Origin: CAZKTS01 sp964555735
Lineage (GTDB): Bacteria > Actinomycetota > Acidimicrobiia > IMCC26256 > PALSA-555
DNA: 64,000 bases
Reading direction: 5' to 3'
Assembly: GCA_964555735.1 (NCBI GenBank)
Contig: CAZKTS010000038.1
Coordinates: 7,574-71,573, forward strand
Positions 26,202-34,682 of the stretch are shown piece by piece (the first letter of the stretch is position 1; each line of letters opens with the position of its first letter). The notes below the pieces were generated by a model. The model had not been told where the DNA came from. It did not search any database and was given only the letters and a program-made list of their open reading frames with translations. The position numbers were made by a program, and so were the translations under genes.

Positions 26202-27289
26202 CGGAGGTGCTCCTCGAGGTCGGGTGCCCGATGACGCGGTCCGGGGGCGGGCAGGTGCTCGTCACAGCTCGGGTTCCGAACCGCGTCGTCGGAGATCGGG
26301 TCGTCACCGGACCCGCGGATCTCGTTGCCGCACACGCGCCCCTGCGGCGCGCGCATCACCTTGATGCCGGCGCCGTCGTTGTCGACGAGCTCGTTGCCGA
26401 TGACGTCGTTGTCGGTGCCATCGGCCTCGGTGTCACCGCCCAATCGGATCCCGGCGCCGTCGTTGCCGGTGGAGCGGTTGTACCGGATCACGTTCGCGCT
26501 GCCGCGCGAATCGAAGCCGCCGGACTCCGGGTCGCGCTGCTCCGTGCAGTCGTTGAACTCGACGACGTTGGCGGTGGCCGCCTCCTTGATGTCGACGCAC
26601 TCGTTGCCGCGGGTCGAGATCGTGTTGTCCCGCACGGTCACGCGCGTCGTCGCGTCCGGTACCGACGACGGGTTGCGATCGAGCTGCTCGGGCGCGGTGC
26701 CGATGTAGACGCCCTCGCCGTTCTTGCCGGATCCGGGGCTCTCGACGAAGTCCTCACGACCACAGTCGTGGATCGAGTTGCGCTCGATGACGACGTCCGA
26801 CGACAGGTACTTCACGCGCACGCACTCGCCGCGCATGTCGGCGACCTCGTTGCCGCGCACGGTCACATCACGGGCACCTTCGATCCAGATGCCGGTGTCC
26901 AGACCGGCGAACGCCAGCCGCTCGATCACCCAATGGTCGTTCCGCACCTGGAGGACCCGGCCGGACCGGTCGGCGTCGCCGACGAGCACCGCCCCGCGCC
27001 CCCGGAGTGTGATCGGGCTCCCCGGGGAGCCGTCGACCCTCGTGGTCAGCGCTTCGGCGTAGGTCCCTCGCGCGATCTCCACCGTCGTCCCCGGGGCGGC
27101 GCGGTCGATCGCGGCCTGCACCGTCCGCAACGGAGCGGCCTTGGTGCCGGTCGCCTCGTCGTCGCCCCGCGGCGAGACCCAGAGGTGCCGCGTCGGCGAG
27201 GCGGGAGCCGCACCGACGGGCGCGACATCGGCGATGACGACGGCGATGGCGGCAAGGACCGCGACGACCATCCCCTTGGTGGCGCTCAT
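26198..27289 (-). CDS. Secreted right-handed parallel beta-helix protein
   Basis: 363 residues with a signal peptide (cleavage near VGAAPA). It opens with LWVSPRGDDEATGTKAAPLR (DUF1565-like cap) and continues as a beta-helix with many N-x-I/V rungs (VRGNEVADM, IERNSIHDC, VRDNTIS). The fold is shared by PL6-like polysaccharide lyases and C5-epimerases; no DPHD motif is found. Lying in the polymer operon, it may cut, bind or modify the product outside the cell. Its ATG overlaps the isomerase stop. Confidence 0.78.
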   Translation of the reverse strand: MSATKGMVVAVLAAIAVVIADVAPVGAAPASPTRHLWVSPRGDDEATGTKAAPLRTVQAAIDRAAPGTTVEIARGTYAEALTTRVDGSPGSPITLRGRGAVLVGDADRSGRVLQVRNDHWVIERLAFAGLDTGIWIEGARDVTVRGNEVADMRGECVRVKYLSSDVVIERNSIHDCGREDFVESPGSGKNGEGVYIGTAPEQLDRNPSSVPDATTRVTVRDNTISTRGNECVDIKEAATANVVEFNDCTEQRDPESGGFDSRGSANVIRYNRSTGNDGAGIRLGGDTEADGTDNDVIGNELVDNDGAGIKVMRAPQGRVCGNEIRGSGDDPISDDAVRNPSCDEHLPAPGPRHRAPDLEEHLR

Positions 27290-28356
27290 CGGTCGACGAG
27301 CTCCGGACGCTCGCTACCGGTCGCAGCGTCGGGCGCCGCAAGCTCACGCTTCAGCCGCTCGATCGTGCGGATCGGTTCGGCCTCGACCCCCAGCAGCTCC
27401 GCCGTGAGCAGGCTCGCCCAGGTGCCCTGGTAGGCGAGGTCGAGCAGCTGGGCCAGGAGTCCGGCACCCCCGCCGACCACGTCGACGACGCCGAAGGCGG
27501 ACTCGTCGAGGATGGGACGCATGGCGGCGAATCGCCGACCGACGCGTGGGTGCTCGTACGCGTGCCGCAGGAGGACGGCGCAGTGGCGACGCGCCCCCGG
27601 TTCCCAGGCGCAGATCTCGTTGTGGTTCGCCTCGGGCAGCGCGCTGGCGAACGCGGCGATCTTGGCGTTCTCGTTGAAGTCGGCCTTCCAGCGGGCGGCG
27701 GCGACCGAGCCGGCAGCGTCACCACCGTGCACGACCGGCGTGCGCGCGGCAGCGAGCTCCGCGGCCACGTGCACGGTCGAGCTCGCGCCGGTCATCTCGT
27801 CGCGGCGCCACGCGAGCGCTTGCGCCGCGTTCAGCGCGTCGTCCAACCCGCCGGGATAGACATCGAGGCCCTCGAGCAGCGCGACACAGGCCGCGGTCAA
27901 CGATCCGAGCGCAGCGCGCGGCATCATCCCGCCCGGCACCGGCACCCGCACGATCTCCGGATCTGTCGCGGCGATCGCCGCGAGCTCACCGCCCGACGTC
28001 ACGACCGCGCACCGCGTCCCTCGCGCCCGCGCCCACCGGAACGCACTGAGGGTCTCCTCGGTGTTCCCGGAGTGGGACACCGCGACCACCACGGATCGGG
28101 GCGACACCCAGCGCGGCAGCTCGTAGTCGCGCACGACCACGATCGGGATCGGACGGTTCGAATGTGCGACCGCGCCGGTGACCGCCAGCTCGGCCGCGAG
28201 CCCGGATCCGCCCATCCCACTGAACACGATGCAGTCGACGTCGCGGATCGCGCCGGCAGTCCGCAGCACGTCGCCTGCGCCGACCGCAGCGTCGACGAGC
28301 TGCTCGGGGAACGCGGTGATGGCGTCGCGAAATGTCGGTGCGGTGGCTGTCGTCAC
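27286..28356 (-). CDS. Bifunctional phosphoglucose/phosphomannose isomerase (SIS family)
   Basis: 356 residues with two SIS domains: VFSGMGGSGLAAEL, VVAVSHSGNTEETL and a C-terminal half with LPEANHNEICAWE, the hallmark of the archaeal/actinobacterial bifunctional PGI/PMI group. It interconverts fructose-6-P with glucose-6-P and mannose-6-P. In this operon its likely job is making mannose-6-P for GDP-mannose, the AlgA-like isomerase step. GTG start, coupled to the AlgD-like gene. Confidence 0.85.
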   Translation of the reverse strand: MTTATAPTFRDAITAFPEQLVDAAVGAGDVLRTAGAIRDVDCIVFSGMGGSGLAAELAVTGAVAHSNRPIPIVVVRDYELPRWVSPRSVVVAVSHSGNTEETLSAFRWARARGTRCAVVTSGGELAAIAATDPEIVRVPVPGGMMPRAALGSLTAACVALLEGLDVYPGGLDDALNAAQALAWRRDEMTGASSTVHVAAELAAARTPVVHGGDAAGSVAAARWKADFNENAKIAAFASALPEANHNEICAWEPGARRHCAVLLRHAYEHPRVGRRFAAMRPILDESAFGVVDVVGGGAGLLAQLLDLAYQGTWASLLTAELLGVEAEPIRTIERLKRELAAPDAATGSERPELVDR

Positions 28357-29285
28357 GTCGACCGACCTGTTGCCGCCAGCTCACCGTCCACCGAGGGGGC
28401 GGACGGCTCGTGCATCGCCTCCTGGGCCGCGATCGCCTCGAGCCCCTCGTTGACCGTGATCACCCCGCGCAGGAGCGGCATGTCGACGCCCATGTCCTGA
28501 GCGAAGCCGAGAAAGCCGCGCGTGTCCTTGGGCAGGCACGCACCGCCGTAGGGGCGGCCGGCGCGCACGCCGTACTCGGGGTTGAAGCTCGCCTCGGCCG
28601 ACCGCGCCACCGTGGTGGCGACGCGATCGAGCTCGACGTTCGCCTGGTTGGCAACCTGCCACATCTCGTTCCAGAAGCTGATCTTCGTGGCGTTGAAGAG
28701 GTTGTGCGCGCACTTCACGAACTCGGCTTCTGCCGGGTTGGTGAACGTGCGGATCTCGCCGCCGAACTCGCCGTACAGCTCCGCAAGGCGCTCGACGGTG
28801 CGGGCGCTGCGCGCACCGAGGACAGTCATCCACGGCATCAGGTAGTCCTCCCGCGAGCAGGCGGCACGCAGGAACTCGGGGTTCGACGCGACTGCGAAGT
28901 CGGTGCCGTTGCGCTTGCCACCGGACGCCTGCTCCAGGATCGGGAGCACGAGCTGCTCGCAGGTGCCGGGTGGGACCGTGGAGCGCACCACGACGGTGTG
29001 GAAGGCGTTGGCGCCGCGCAGGGCAGCACCCACGGTCTCGGCCGCGGCGCGCACGGCAGAGAGCTCATAGCGGTTGCCGTTGTTCGGCGTCGGCACCGTC
29101 AGGAAGATGAACGCCGGAGCACCGCTGAGATCGAGCTTCATGCTCGCGGCATGACCGCGGCTGCGCAGCTGCTCCACACGCTCTGCATTGATGTCGACGA
29201 ACTGGACGGCGTGACCCTTGGTCTCGAGCCCGGTTCCGGTCGCCGTGCCGACGACACCAGATCCAACGATGATCGCGCGTGCCAT
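28353..29285 (-). CDS. Compact AlgD-like sugar-nucleotide 6-dehydrogenase lacking the C-terminal domain
   Basis: 310 residues, against about 435 for AlgD or UDP-glucose dehydrogenase. The N-terminal Rossmann motif GSGVVGTATGTGL, HTVVVRSTVPPGT, SNPEFLR and catalytic GGACLPKD (Cys250) are intact and are closer to GDP-mannose than UDP-glucose dehydrogenase. The protein ends about 60 residues after the cysteine, without the C-terminal nucleotide-binding domain; the loop after the first NAD strand is also short. It should oxidise GDP-mannose to GDP-mannuronate, if it works alone. First gene of the operon, with GAGGG before ATG. Confidence 0.78.
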   Translation of the reverse strand: MARAIIVGSGVVGTATGTGLETKGHAVQFVDINAERVEQLRSRGHAASMKLDLSGAPAFIFLTVPTPNNGNRYELSAVRAAAETVGAALRGANAFHTVVVRSTVPPGTCEQLVLPILEQASGGKRNGTDFAVASNPEFLRAACSREDYLMPWMTVLGARSARTVERLAELYGEFGGEIRTFTNPAEAEFVKCAHNLFNATKISFWNEMWQVANQANVELDRVATTVARSAEASFNPEYGVRAGRPYGGACLPKDTRGFLGFAQDMGVDMPLLRGVITVNEGLEAIAAQEAMHEPSAPSVDGELAATGRST

Positions 29286-29405
29286 TTTCACCCTCGTCTC
29301 GGTCGTGGGGATGTCCTGATCGACGGTACGGAGGCGGGCGGTCGATGCCATCCGCCGCGGCGCGCGAAATGCGTTCGGGATCTCGCGCGTCGCGACGTGC
29401 CAACG

Positions 29406-29416
29406 GTCACGGTGAC
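29406..29416. promoter_or_regulatory. Perfect GTCAC-G-GTGAC palindrome in divergent promoter region
   Basis: An 11-base inverted repeat in the ~290-base gap between the alginate-like operon (minus) and the PucR-like regulator (plus). It could be an operator for that regulator. Nothing else clear was seen in this gap. Confidence 0.35.
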
Positions 29417-29577
29417 GACGACGGAAAATCCTGGTGAAGCCCGTTTGCCGCGCGCCCACAAGGGGCATGGCGGCCGAACAGGGTGGCGCGGCGGAGCACA
29501 CTGAGGCGGGGCGAAACCCGACTCCGCACGCAGCGATTGAACGTCCGACCGCGAACGGGAGCAGGTGCCACGTGCCA

Positions 29578-30756
29578 ATGCGGATCGATGCCGCCATGTA
29601 CGACGTCCCGTCGTCCGCTCGCGGCACGGACGAGGCCGTCGACAGCCTTCGCGCGGTCAACGAGTTCCTGGGTCGGGTGATCGGAGCGCTGCTCGCCGAC
29701 CGGGGGCTGCCCGGTGTGGCCGAAGAGCTCGCCGCCGCGCTCGGTCGACCCGTCGCGCTCTGGGGTGCCGCCGACCAGGTGCTCGCCACGAGCGGTGACC
29801 ACGCGGCGACCGCGGAGGACCGCACCCCCGAGTGGCGCCGCGTCGCGGTGTGCCACGGCACCGATGCGGTGACGATCGGGATCCACGACCCCGACGGCTC
29901 GACGACCGACCTCGTCGCACTGGTCCTCGAGCACGCGGCGCAGATCACCGCACTCGAGCTCTACCGGATCCGCAGCGTCGCCGACACCGAGCTCAAGCTC
30001 TGGGGCGACCTCAGCCGCGCCCTGCTCGGCCCGGACGATCCCGAGCGGGTGGGGATGCTCGCGGCGTCACTGGGCTACGACCTCGACCGCCGGCGCCGAG
30101 TCATCGTCACCGAGCCCCGGGTCTCGGACCAGGAGCTGCAGCAGCTCCACGGCCAAGTGCGCGCGCTCGACACGCAGGCCATGGCAACCCGCCACGACGA
30201 GCACCCCGTGCTCATCGTCACCGCCGACTGCGACCCGCTCGCCCTGCAGCGTCTGATCGAGTCGCGCGACACCACCCTCTGCCTGGGCGCCAGCAGCCCG
30301 ACGTCGTCAGAGCGCGGGCTGAGCGCACCACTGCGTGAGGCCCATCTCGCCCTGCGCGTGAACACCACGTTCGGGGGCGCGAACGTGCTGCCCTTCGAGG
30401 ACCTCGGCCTCTACCAGCTGTTCGCACACGCCGACCCGATCGACCTCGAAGCGCACGCGGCGCAATGGCTCCAGCCCGTCCTGGACCACGACCGCGCGCG
30501 CAACGGCGAGCTGCTCCAGACGCTCACCGAGTACCTGGAGCGCGGCGGCGCGGTCGAGGCGACGGCCCAGGCGCTGTTCATCCACCGGAGCACGCTCAGC
30601 TACCGGCTGCGCCGCATCGAGTCCTTGCTGGGTCGGGACCTCGCGAACGTCGACACTCGCTTCAACCTCCAGCTGGCCACGCGGGCGCTCGTAGCGGCGG
30701 CCTCCATGCGCAGCGCCGTCGACGACGCGTCGGAGACCGGAGCGTCGATACGCTGA
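29578..30756 (+). CDS. PucR-family transcriptional regulator
   Basis: About 392 residues. The C-terminal ~60 form the PucR helix-turn-helix: LLQTLTEYLERGGAVEATAQ then IHRSTLSYRLRRIESLLGRDL. Upstream is a GGDEF-like/CdaR central region and an N-terminal GAF-like part that may sense a metabolite. ATG 29578 or GTG 29572 fits behind GGGAG. It is divergent from the alginate-like operon and so is a good candidate regulator of it. A ParB-like gene follows closely. Confidence 0.82.
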   Translation: MRIDAAMYDVPSSARGTDEAVDSLRAVNEFLGRVIGALLADRGLPGVAEELAAALGRPVALWGAADQVLATSGDHAATAEDRTPEWRRVAVCHGTDAVTIGIHDPDGSTTDLVALVLEHAAQITALELYRIRSVADTELKLWGDLSRALLGPDDPERVGMLAASLGYDLDRRRRVIVTEPRVSDQELQQLHGQVRALDTQAMATRHDEHPVLIVTADCDPLALQRLIESRDTTLCLGASSPTSSERGLSAPLREAHLALRVNTTFGGANVLPFEDLGLYQLFAHADPIDLEAHAAQWLQPVLDHDRARNGELLQTLTEYLERGGAVEATAQALFIHRSTLSYRLRRIESLLGRDLANVDTRFNLQLATRALVAAASMRSAVDDASETGASIR

Positions 30757-30760
30757 GGCC

Positions 30761-31570
30761 ATGGCGCCGGAGACCGATGCGGAGCTCACGTTCAAGGATC
30801 CGCAGAAGCGCCGATCGGTCACCTTCACCGTCTTGCCGATGACGAAGCTCGACGTCATCACGCACCAGCGCAAGCCCAGCGACACGCACGTCGGCAAGAT
30901 CGTCGATTCGATCGAGCGCGTCGGCTTCGTCGCCCCGCTCGTCGTCGTGCGCAGCGAGGCCGACGATGACGCCTACCTCGTGATCGACGGCCAGCACCGC
31001 TTCCTCGCTGCGCAGCAGCTCGGCCTCAAGCGACTCCCGGCGGTGATCGTGCCCGGCGACACCGCGCGCCGGATGCTCACGCTCAACGTGGAGAAAGAGC
31101 CCAACATCCGCGAGCGGTCATCGGTGGCCCTCTCCGTCTACCGGGAGCTGGTGGAGCGTCGGCCGACGATGAGCGAGGACGACCCCGAGGTCGCGGACTC
31201 GGTCCACCACGCCCACTACGTGACCCTCGGTCTCGCGTACGCGGCGTACGGCCGCCTCGCGGGCAGCCAGTACGAGTCGATCCTCAAGAAGTGCGACGGC
31301 TACCTCGACCAACCGCTCGTCGAGTGCCTTCCCGTGCGCGAGGCGCGCGCCGAGAAGCTCGTCGAAGCCCACCGCCTCGTGCGATCGATCACGGATCAGC
31401 TCAAGGAGATGGGCGCCTGGCACGAGTTCGTCGGAGCCCAGATCGTCGCCGCGGCGAACCCGCTCCGGCGCGCCCGCAAGCAGCATTCGTTCGACGAGAC
31501 CTTCGACAAGATGCTCACCAAGCTCCGCGCCCTCGATGAGCACCCCGAGAAGCTACGGAGCAGCGACTGA
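30761..31570 (+). CDS. ParB-like nuclease-domain protein (DGQHR type)
   Basis: 269 residues. The N-terminal half has the ParB/sulfiredoxin fold: HVGKIVDSIERVGFVAPLVV and VIDGQHRFLAAQQLGLKRLP with the DGxHR nucleotide-binding box. The C-terminal half is helical and lacks the ParB DNA-binding helix-turn-helix, so it is not the chromosome-partition ParB. The role is unknown; relatives bind or hydrolyse CTP/ATP. It starts 4 bases after the PucR gene. Its last 18 bases overlap the convergent SGNH gene. Confidence 0.75.
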   Translation: MAPETDAELTFKDPQKRRSVTFTVLPMTKLDVITHQRKPSDTHVGKIVDSIERVGFVAPLVVVRSEADDDAYLVIDGQHRFLAAQQLGLKRLPAVIVPGDTARRMLTLNVEKEPNIRERSSVALSVYRELVERRPTMSEDDPEVADSVHHAHYVTLGLAYAAYGRLAGSQYESILKKCDGYLDQPLVECLPVREARAEKLVEAHRLVRSITDQLKEMGAWHEFVGAQIVAAANPLRRARKQHSFDETFDKMLTKLRALDEHPEKLRSSD

Positions 31571-32437
31571 CCGGTCGTTCACGAGCGCGACGCGCGAACC
31601 CAACGCGTCGAGTGCCGCCTCGGCCACCGCGTCACCGAAACGAACGACGCCCGCGGCATACACGCCGCATCGTCCGACCTCGGTCCCGGGCACCGGACAG
31701 AAGTGGAGGCCGTCGTTCGCACGCACGACGATCTCGCCGTCCCGGCACGCGGGCATCGCGCGCTCGCCCGGAGTGCAGGGGAGCTCGCGCGGGAACCGCA
31801 TCGCTCCGCTGTCGTCCCTGGTCGTGGCCGCCAAGGCCGCTTCCGGAGCGCCGCGGAACGACACGCGCGGCCCGTTGGCCGCGGCGACGAACTGGTAGAC
31901 CGCGTCCAGCGGATTGCGCTCAGGCAGGAACGGCGCGACGGCCCGCGGCGGCGTGCCCACGATCACCACCTCGGTGTCTTGCCCGCCCGCGATCCAGTAC
32001 GCAGCTGCGGTCATGGCATCGAGGAGGTAGCTCATCCGGACGTCGCGCTCGTCAGTGCCGCGCGCGAGCATGCAGGGCGTCATGGCGTTGCCGGCGAACT
32101 CGATGACGACGACGTCGGGCCGCAGCACCGCGTCGGAGCGCATCTGGGGGAGCCAGTCGCAGAGCGCGGTGCCACCGAACGAGCGCAGGGTCACCTCGGC
32201 AGTCGGGTCCGCGAAGTGGATGCTCGACTCGATCCGGAACTGCGCCTCGGCGATCAGTGAATCGCCGTAGACGAGGATCTTCGGCGCCAGCGGTGGGTAC
32301 CGCGCCTCGGTCGGCCCCGAACCGTCGTTGCCCGCCGCGAGCCCCGGGCCGGCCAGAACCCCCGCGACGGTGACGAGCGTCGCGATCGCGACACGCACGC
32401 GTCGGCCGGACTCACGAGACGGTGCCGGCCGCTGCAT
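31553..32437 (-). CDS. Secreted SGNH/GDSL hydrolase-like protein
   Basis: 294 residues with a membrane or signal segment (VAIATLVTVAGVLAGPGLA). Catalytic blocks follow: VYGDSLIAEA (Ser), a Gly in FGGTALCDW, EFAGNAMTP (Asn) and ANDGLHFCP (Asp/His). This fits SGNH hydrolases related to O-acyl-modifying enzymes of cell-surface polymers. With the exopolysaccharide genes upstream, it may de-esterify or acetylate a polymer, but this is inference. ATG 32437 is preferred over an upstream start. Confidence 0.78.
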   Translation of the reverse strand: MQRPAPSRESGRRVRVAIATLVTVAGVLAGPGLAAGNDGSGPTEARYPPLAPKILVYGDSLIAEAQFRIESSIHFADPTAEVTLRSFGGTALCDWLPQMRSDAVLRPDVVVIEFAGNAMTPCMLARGTDERDVRMSYLLDAMTAAAYWIAGGQDTEVVIVGTPPRAVAPFLPERNPLDAVYQFVAAANGPRVSFRGAPEAALAATTRDDSGAMRFPRELPCTPGERAMPACRDGEIVVRANDGLHFCPVPGTEVGRCGVYAAGVVRFGDAVAEAALDALGSRVALVNDRSVAAP

Positions 32438-32483
32438 GAGGACGGAAGATCTCGCACCGAGTGAAGCCGCACGGCAAAGCACC

Positions 32484-32529
32484 GTAAGAAGTCGTGAAGG
32501 AGAGCGTCCGACTCTTACGCCGTCCTTAC
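32484..32529. promoter_or_regulatory. Possible OmpR-type direct repeats upstream of response regulator
   Basis: CTTAC at 32514-32518 and again at 32525-32529, exactly 11 bases apart, plus inverted GTAAG at 32484-32488, in the divergent gap before the response regulator. The 11-base phase matches OmpR/PhoB tandem binding. Confidence 0.35.
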
Positions 32530-32607
32530 CCTCGCCGGGCTCGGCGGCCGACGACCGCGGCCGATCTGCGACACTCGCGGCATGCCGTGCGACGCGCGTC
32601 GGTCCCG

Positions 32608-33282
32608 ATGACGCGCGTGCTGGTCGCCGAGGACGATCCGTCCGCGCTCGAGTCGGTCACGCGCGCACTGGAGCTCGAGGGGTACGACGCCGAAGGTGTC
32701 GGGAATGGTGCCGAAGCGCTCCGGGTCGTCGCCGACGCCCCCGTCGATCTGCTCGTCCTCGACCTGATGATGCCGGTCATCGACGGCCTGACGGTCTGTC
32801 GACGCCTGCGAGCGGCGGGAGACCGCACGCCGGTCCTGATGATGACCGCGCGCACTGAGCTCTCGGACCGGGTGTCCGGGCTCGACGCCGGCGCGGACGA
32901 TTACCTCCCGAAGCCCTTCGCGCTCGACGAGCTGCTCGCCCGGATCCGGGCGCTCCTCCGCCGGGCCAGCTACGACCACGAGCACCGCCCGCTCGAGTTC
33001 GACGACCTGAAGATCGACGAGGCATCGCGGCGCGTTTGGAGGGGCGAGCGCGAGGTCGAGCTCACCAAGACGGAGTTCGACCTGCTCCAGCTGCTCACCC
33101 GCAACGCCGGCATCGTGCTGTCGCACACCACGATCTACGAACGGATCTGGGGCTTCGACTTCGGCGCCGACTCCAACTCGCTCCCCGTCTACATCGGCTA
33201 CCTCCGGCGCAAGCTCGAAGCGGATGGGGAAGCGCGCCTCATCCAGACCGTCCGCGCGGTCGGCTACACGGTGCGCCGGTGA
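32608..33282 (+). CDS. OmpR-family response regulator (MprA-like)
   Basis: 224 residues: a receiver domain (VLVAEDDPSALES; phospho-acceptor Asp52 in LVLDLMMP; MMTAR; Lys in LPKPFALDEL) and a winged-helix effector (LTKTEFDLLQLLTRN, VDVYIGYLRRKLE-type recognition helix region). It should be phosphorylated by the kinase encoded next, whose GTG overlaps its stop. An MprA-like role in envelope stress is suggested by order and length only. Confidence 0.9.
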   Translation: MTRVLVAEDDPSALESVTRALELEGYDAEGVGNGAEALRVVADAPVDLLVLDLMMPVIDGLTVCRRLRAAGDRTPVLMMTARTELSDRVSGLDAGADDYLPKPFALDELLARIRALLRRASYDHEHRPLEFDDLKIDEASRRVWRGEREVELTKTEFDLLQLLTRNAGIVLSHTTIYERIWGFDFGADSNSLPVYIGYLRRKLEADGEARLIQTVRAVGYTVRR

Positions 33283-34682
33283 CGAGCCTCCGCCTGCGCC
33301 TGGCGATCGGCCTCGCGCTGCTCGCCGCACTGTCGGTCGTGGCCGTCGCCACCAGCAACTACCTCCAGACGTCGGACCGCCTCCACGCCCAGGTCGACGC
33401 GACACTGCGCTCCGACACCCGGCCGCTGGCGGGCGGCGAGGGCTCGTCGACCGCGTTCGTCGCGGCCGTGTTCTGCCAACAGATCCGCGATGGCGAGGGA
33501 GCGGTGGCGGGCTACACCGCGAAGATCACCTCGCAGCTCGGCACCTCGGTGCAATGCTTGAACGCCGATGGCGCCGTGAGCGCCTCCATCGGCCGGGCCG
33601 ATCTGCCTGCGCCGGAGGACGCGGCCGGGTCGGTCGGGAGCACCGTGGTGCTCACCACCCAGGAGGTCGACGGGCACACCTACCGCGTCGCGTCGTTCGC
33701 GGGACCGGAGGGCGGGACGATCCGGATCATCCGCAGCCTCGCGACCACCGAGCGCGTGCTCGAATCGATCCGCGAACGGGCGCTGATCATCGGGGGAGTG
33801 GTCATCCTGCTGGCAGCTGCGCTCGGGTGGCTCATCGCCGGCTTGATCATCCGACCGGTGGAGCGGCTCACGACGGTCGCCGAGCGGGTTGCGGCGACGG
33901 GTGAGCTCGCAGCTCCCGTGAGCACGAAGCGACGCGACGAGGTCGGACGCCTTGCGCGCGCGTTCTCGTCGATGCTCACTGCGCTCAACGAGTCGCGAAG
34001 CCAGCAGCAGCGTCTCGTGGAGGACGCGAGCCACGAGCTGCGAACGCCGCTCACCAGCCTGCGGACGAACATCGACACCCTCCGCCGCCACGAGGATCTC
34101 GATCTCGAGGTGCGCACCCGGATCCTGGAAGGGCTCGACACCGAGCTCCGGGCCCTGGGTGCCCTCACCGACGAGCTGGTCGAGCTCACGGTCGGCGCGC
34201 GGACCGAAGAGCCCGCGGAGGCGCTCGACCTCGAGCTGCTCGTCCAGCGCGCTGCGAACCTGGTCGAGCAACGCAGCGGACGGACGATCGATGTCGAGGC
34301 CACACCGAGCACCGTGGTCGCCCGGCCGTCGGCGCTGCTCCGCGCGGTGGTGAACATCCTCGACAACGCGGTGAAGTTCAGCCCGCCCTCCACGCCGATC
34401 GAGGTGGTGACCGGCGACGGCCGGGTCGAGGTGCGCGACCACGGCCCGGGGATCGACGCCGACGACCTGCCGTTCGTCTTCGACCGCTTCTACCGGGCAG
34501 TGGGCGCGCGATCGCTTCCCGGCTCCGGGCTCGGCCTGTCGATCGTGCGGACCGTCGCCGAGGAGAGCGGGGGCTCCGTGCTCGCCGGCAACCACGACGC
34601 CGGCGCATTCATCGCGCTGCAGCTCCCGACGGCGGCGGCAACGAGCGACGCAACCGGAGCGGTGGTGCCCCGGCCGCGGTGA
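33279..34682 (+). CDS. Sensor histidine kinase (MprB-like)
   Basis: 467 residues. TM1 (LAIGLALLAALSVVAVA), an extracytoplasmic sensor of ~130 residues, TM2 (LIIGGVVILLAAALGWLIAG), HAMP, a dimerisation helix with ASHELRTPLTSL (His252), and an ATPase domain with N box NILDNAVKFSPP, DHGPGID and GSGLGLSIV. It probably senses envelope signals and phosphorylates the adjacent regulator. Its 3' end overlaps the convergent ABC ATPase gene by 74 bases. Confidence 0.9.
   Translation: MTSLRLRLAIGLALLAALSVVAVATSNYLQTSDRLHAQVDATLRSDTRPLAGGEGSSTAFVAAVFCQQIRDGEGAVAGYTAKITSQLGTSVQCLNADGAVSASIGRADLPAPEDAAGSVGSTVVLTTQEVDGHTYRVASFAGPEGGTIRIIRSLATTERVLESIRERALIIGGVVILLAAALGWLIAGLIIRPVERLTTVAERVAATGELAAPVSTKRRDEVGRLARAFSSMLTALNESRSQQQRLVEDASHELRTPLTSLRTNIDTLRRHEDLDLEVRTRILEGLDTELRALGALTDELVELTVGARTEEPAEALDLELLVQRAANLVEQRSGRTIDVEATPSTVVARPSALLRAVVNILDNAVKFSPPSTPIEVVTGDGRVEVRDHGPGIDADDLPFVFDRFYRAVGARSLPGSGLGLSIVRTVAEESGGSVLAGNHDAGAFIALQLPTAAATSDATGAVVPRPR

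Noticed and set aside
28353..29285. Frameshift truncation of a full-length AlgD
   Set aside because: The bases after the stop are the next gene in an overlapping start, with no remnant of a C-terminal domain in any frame.
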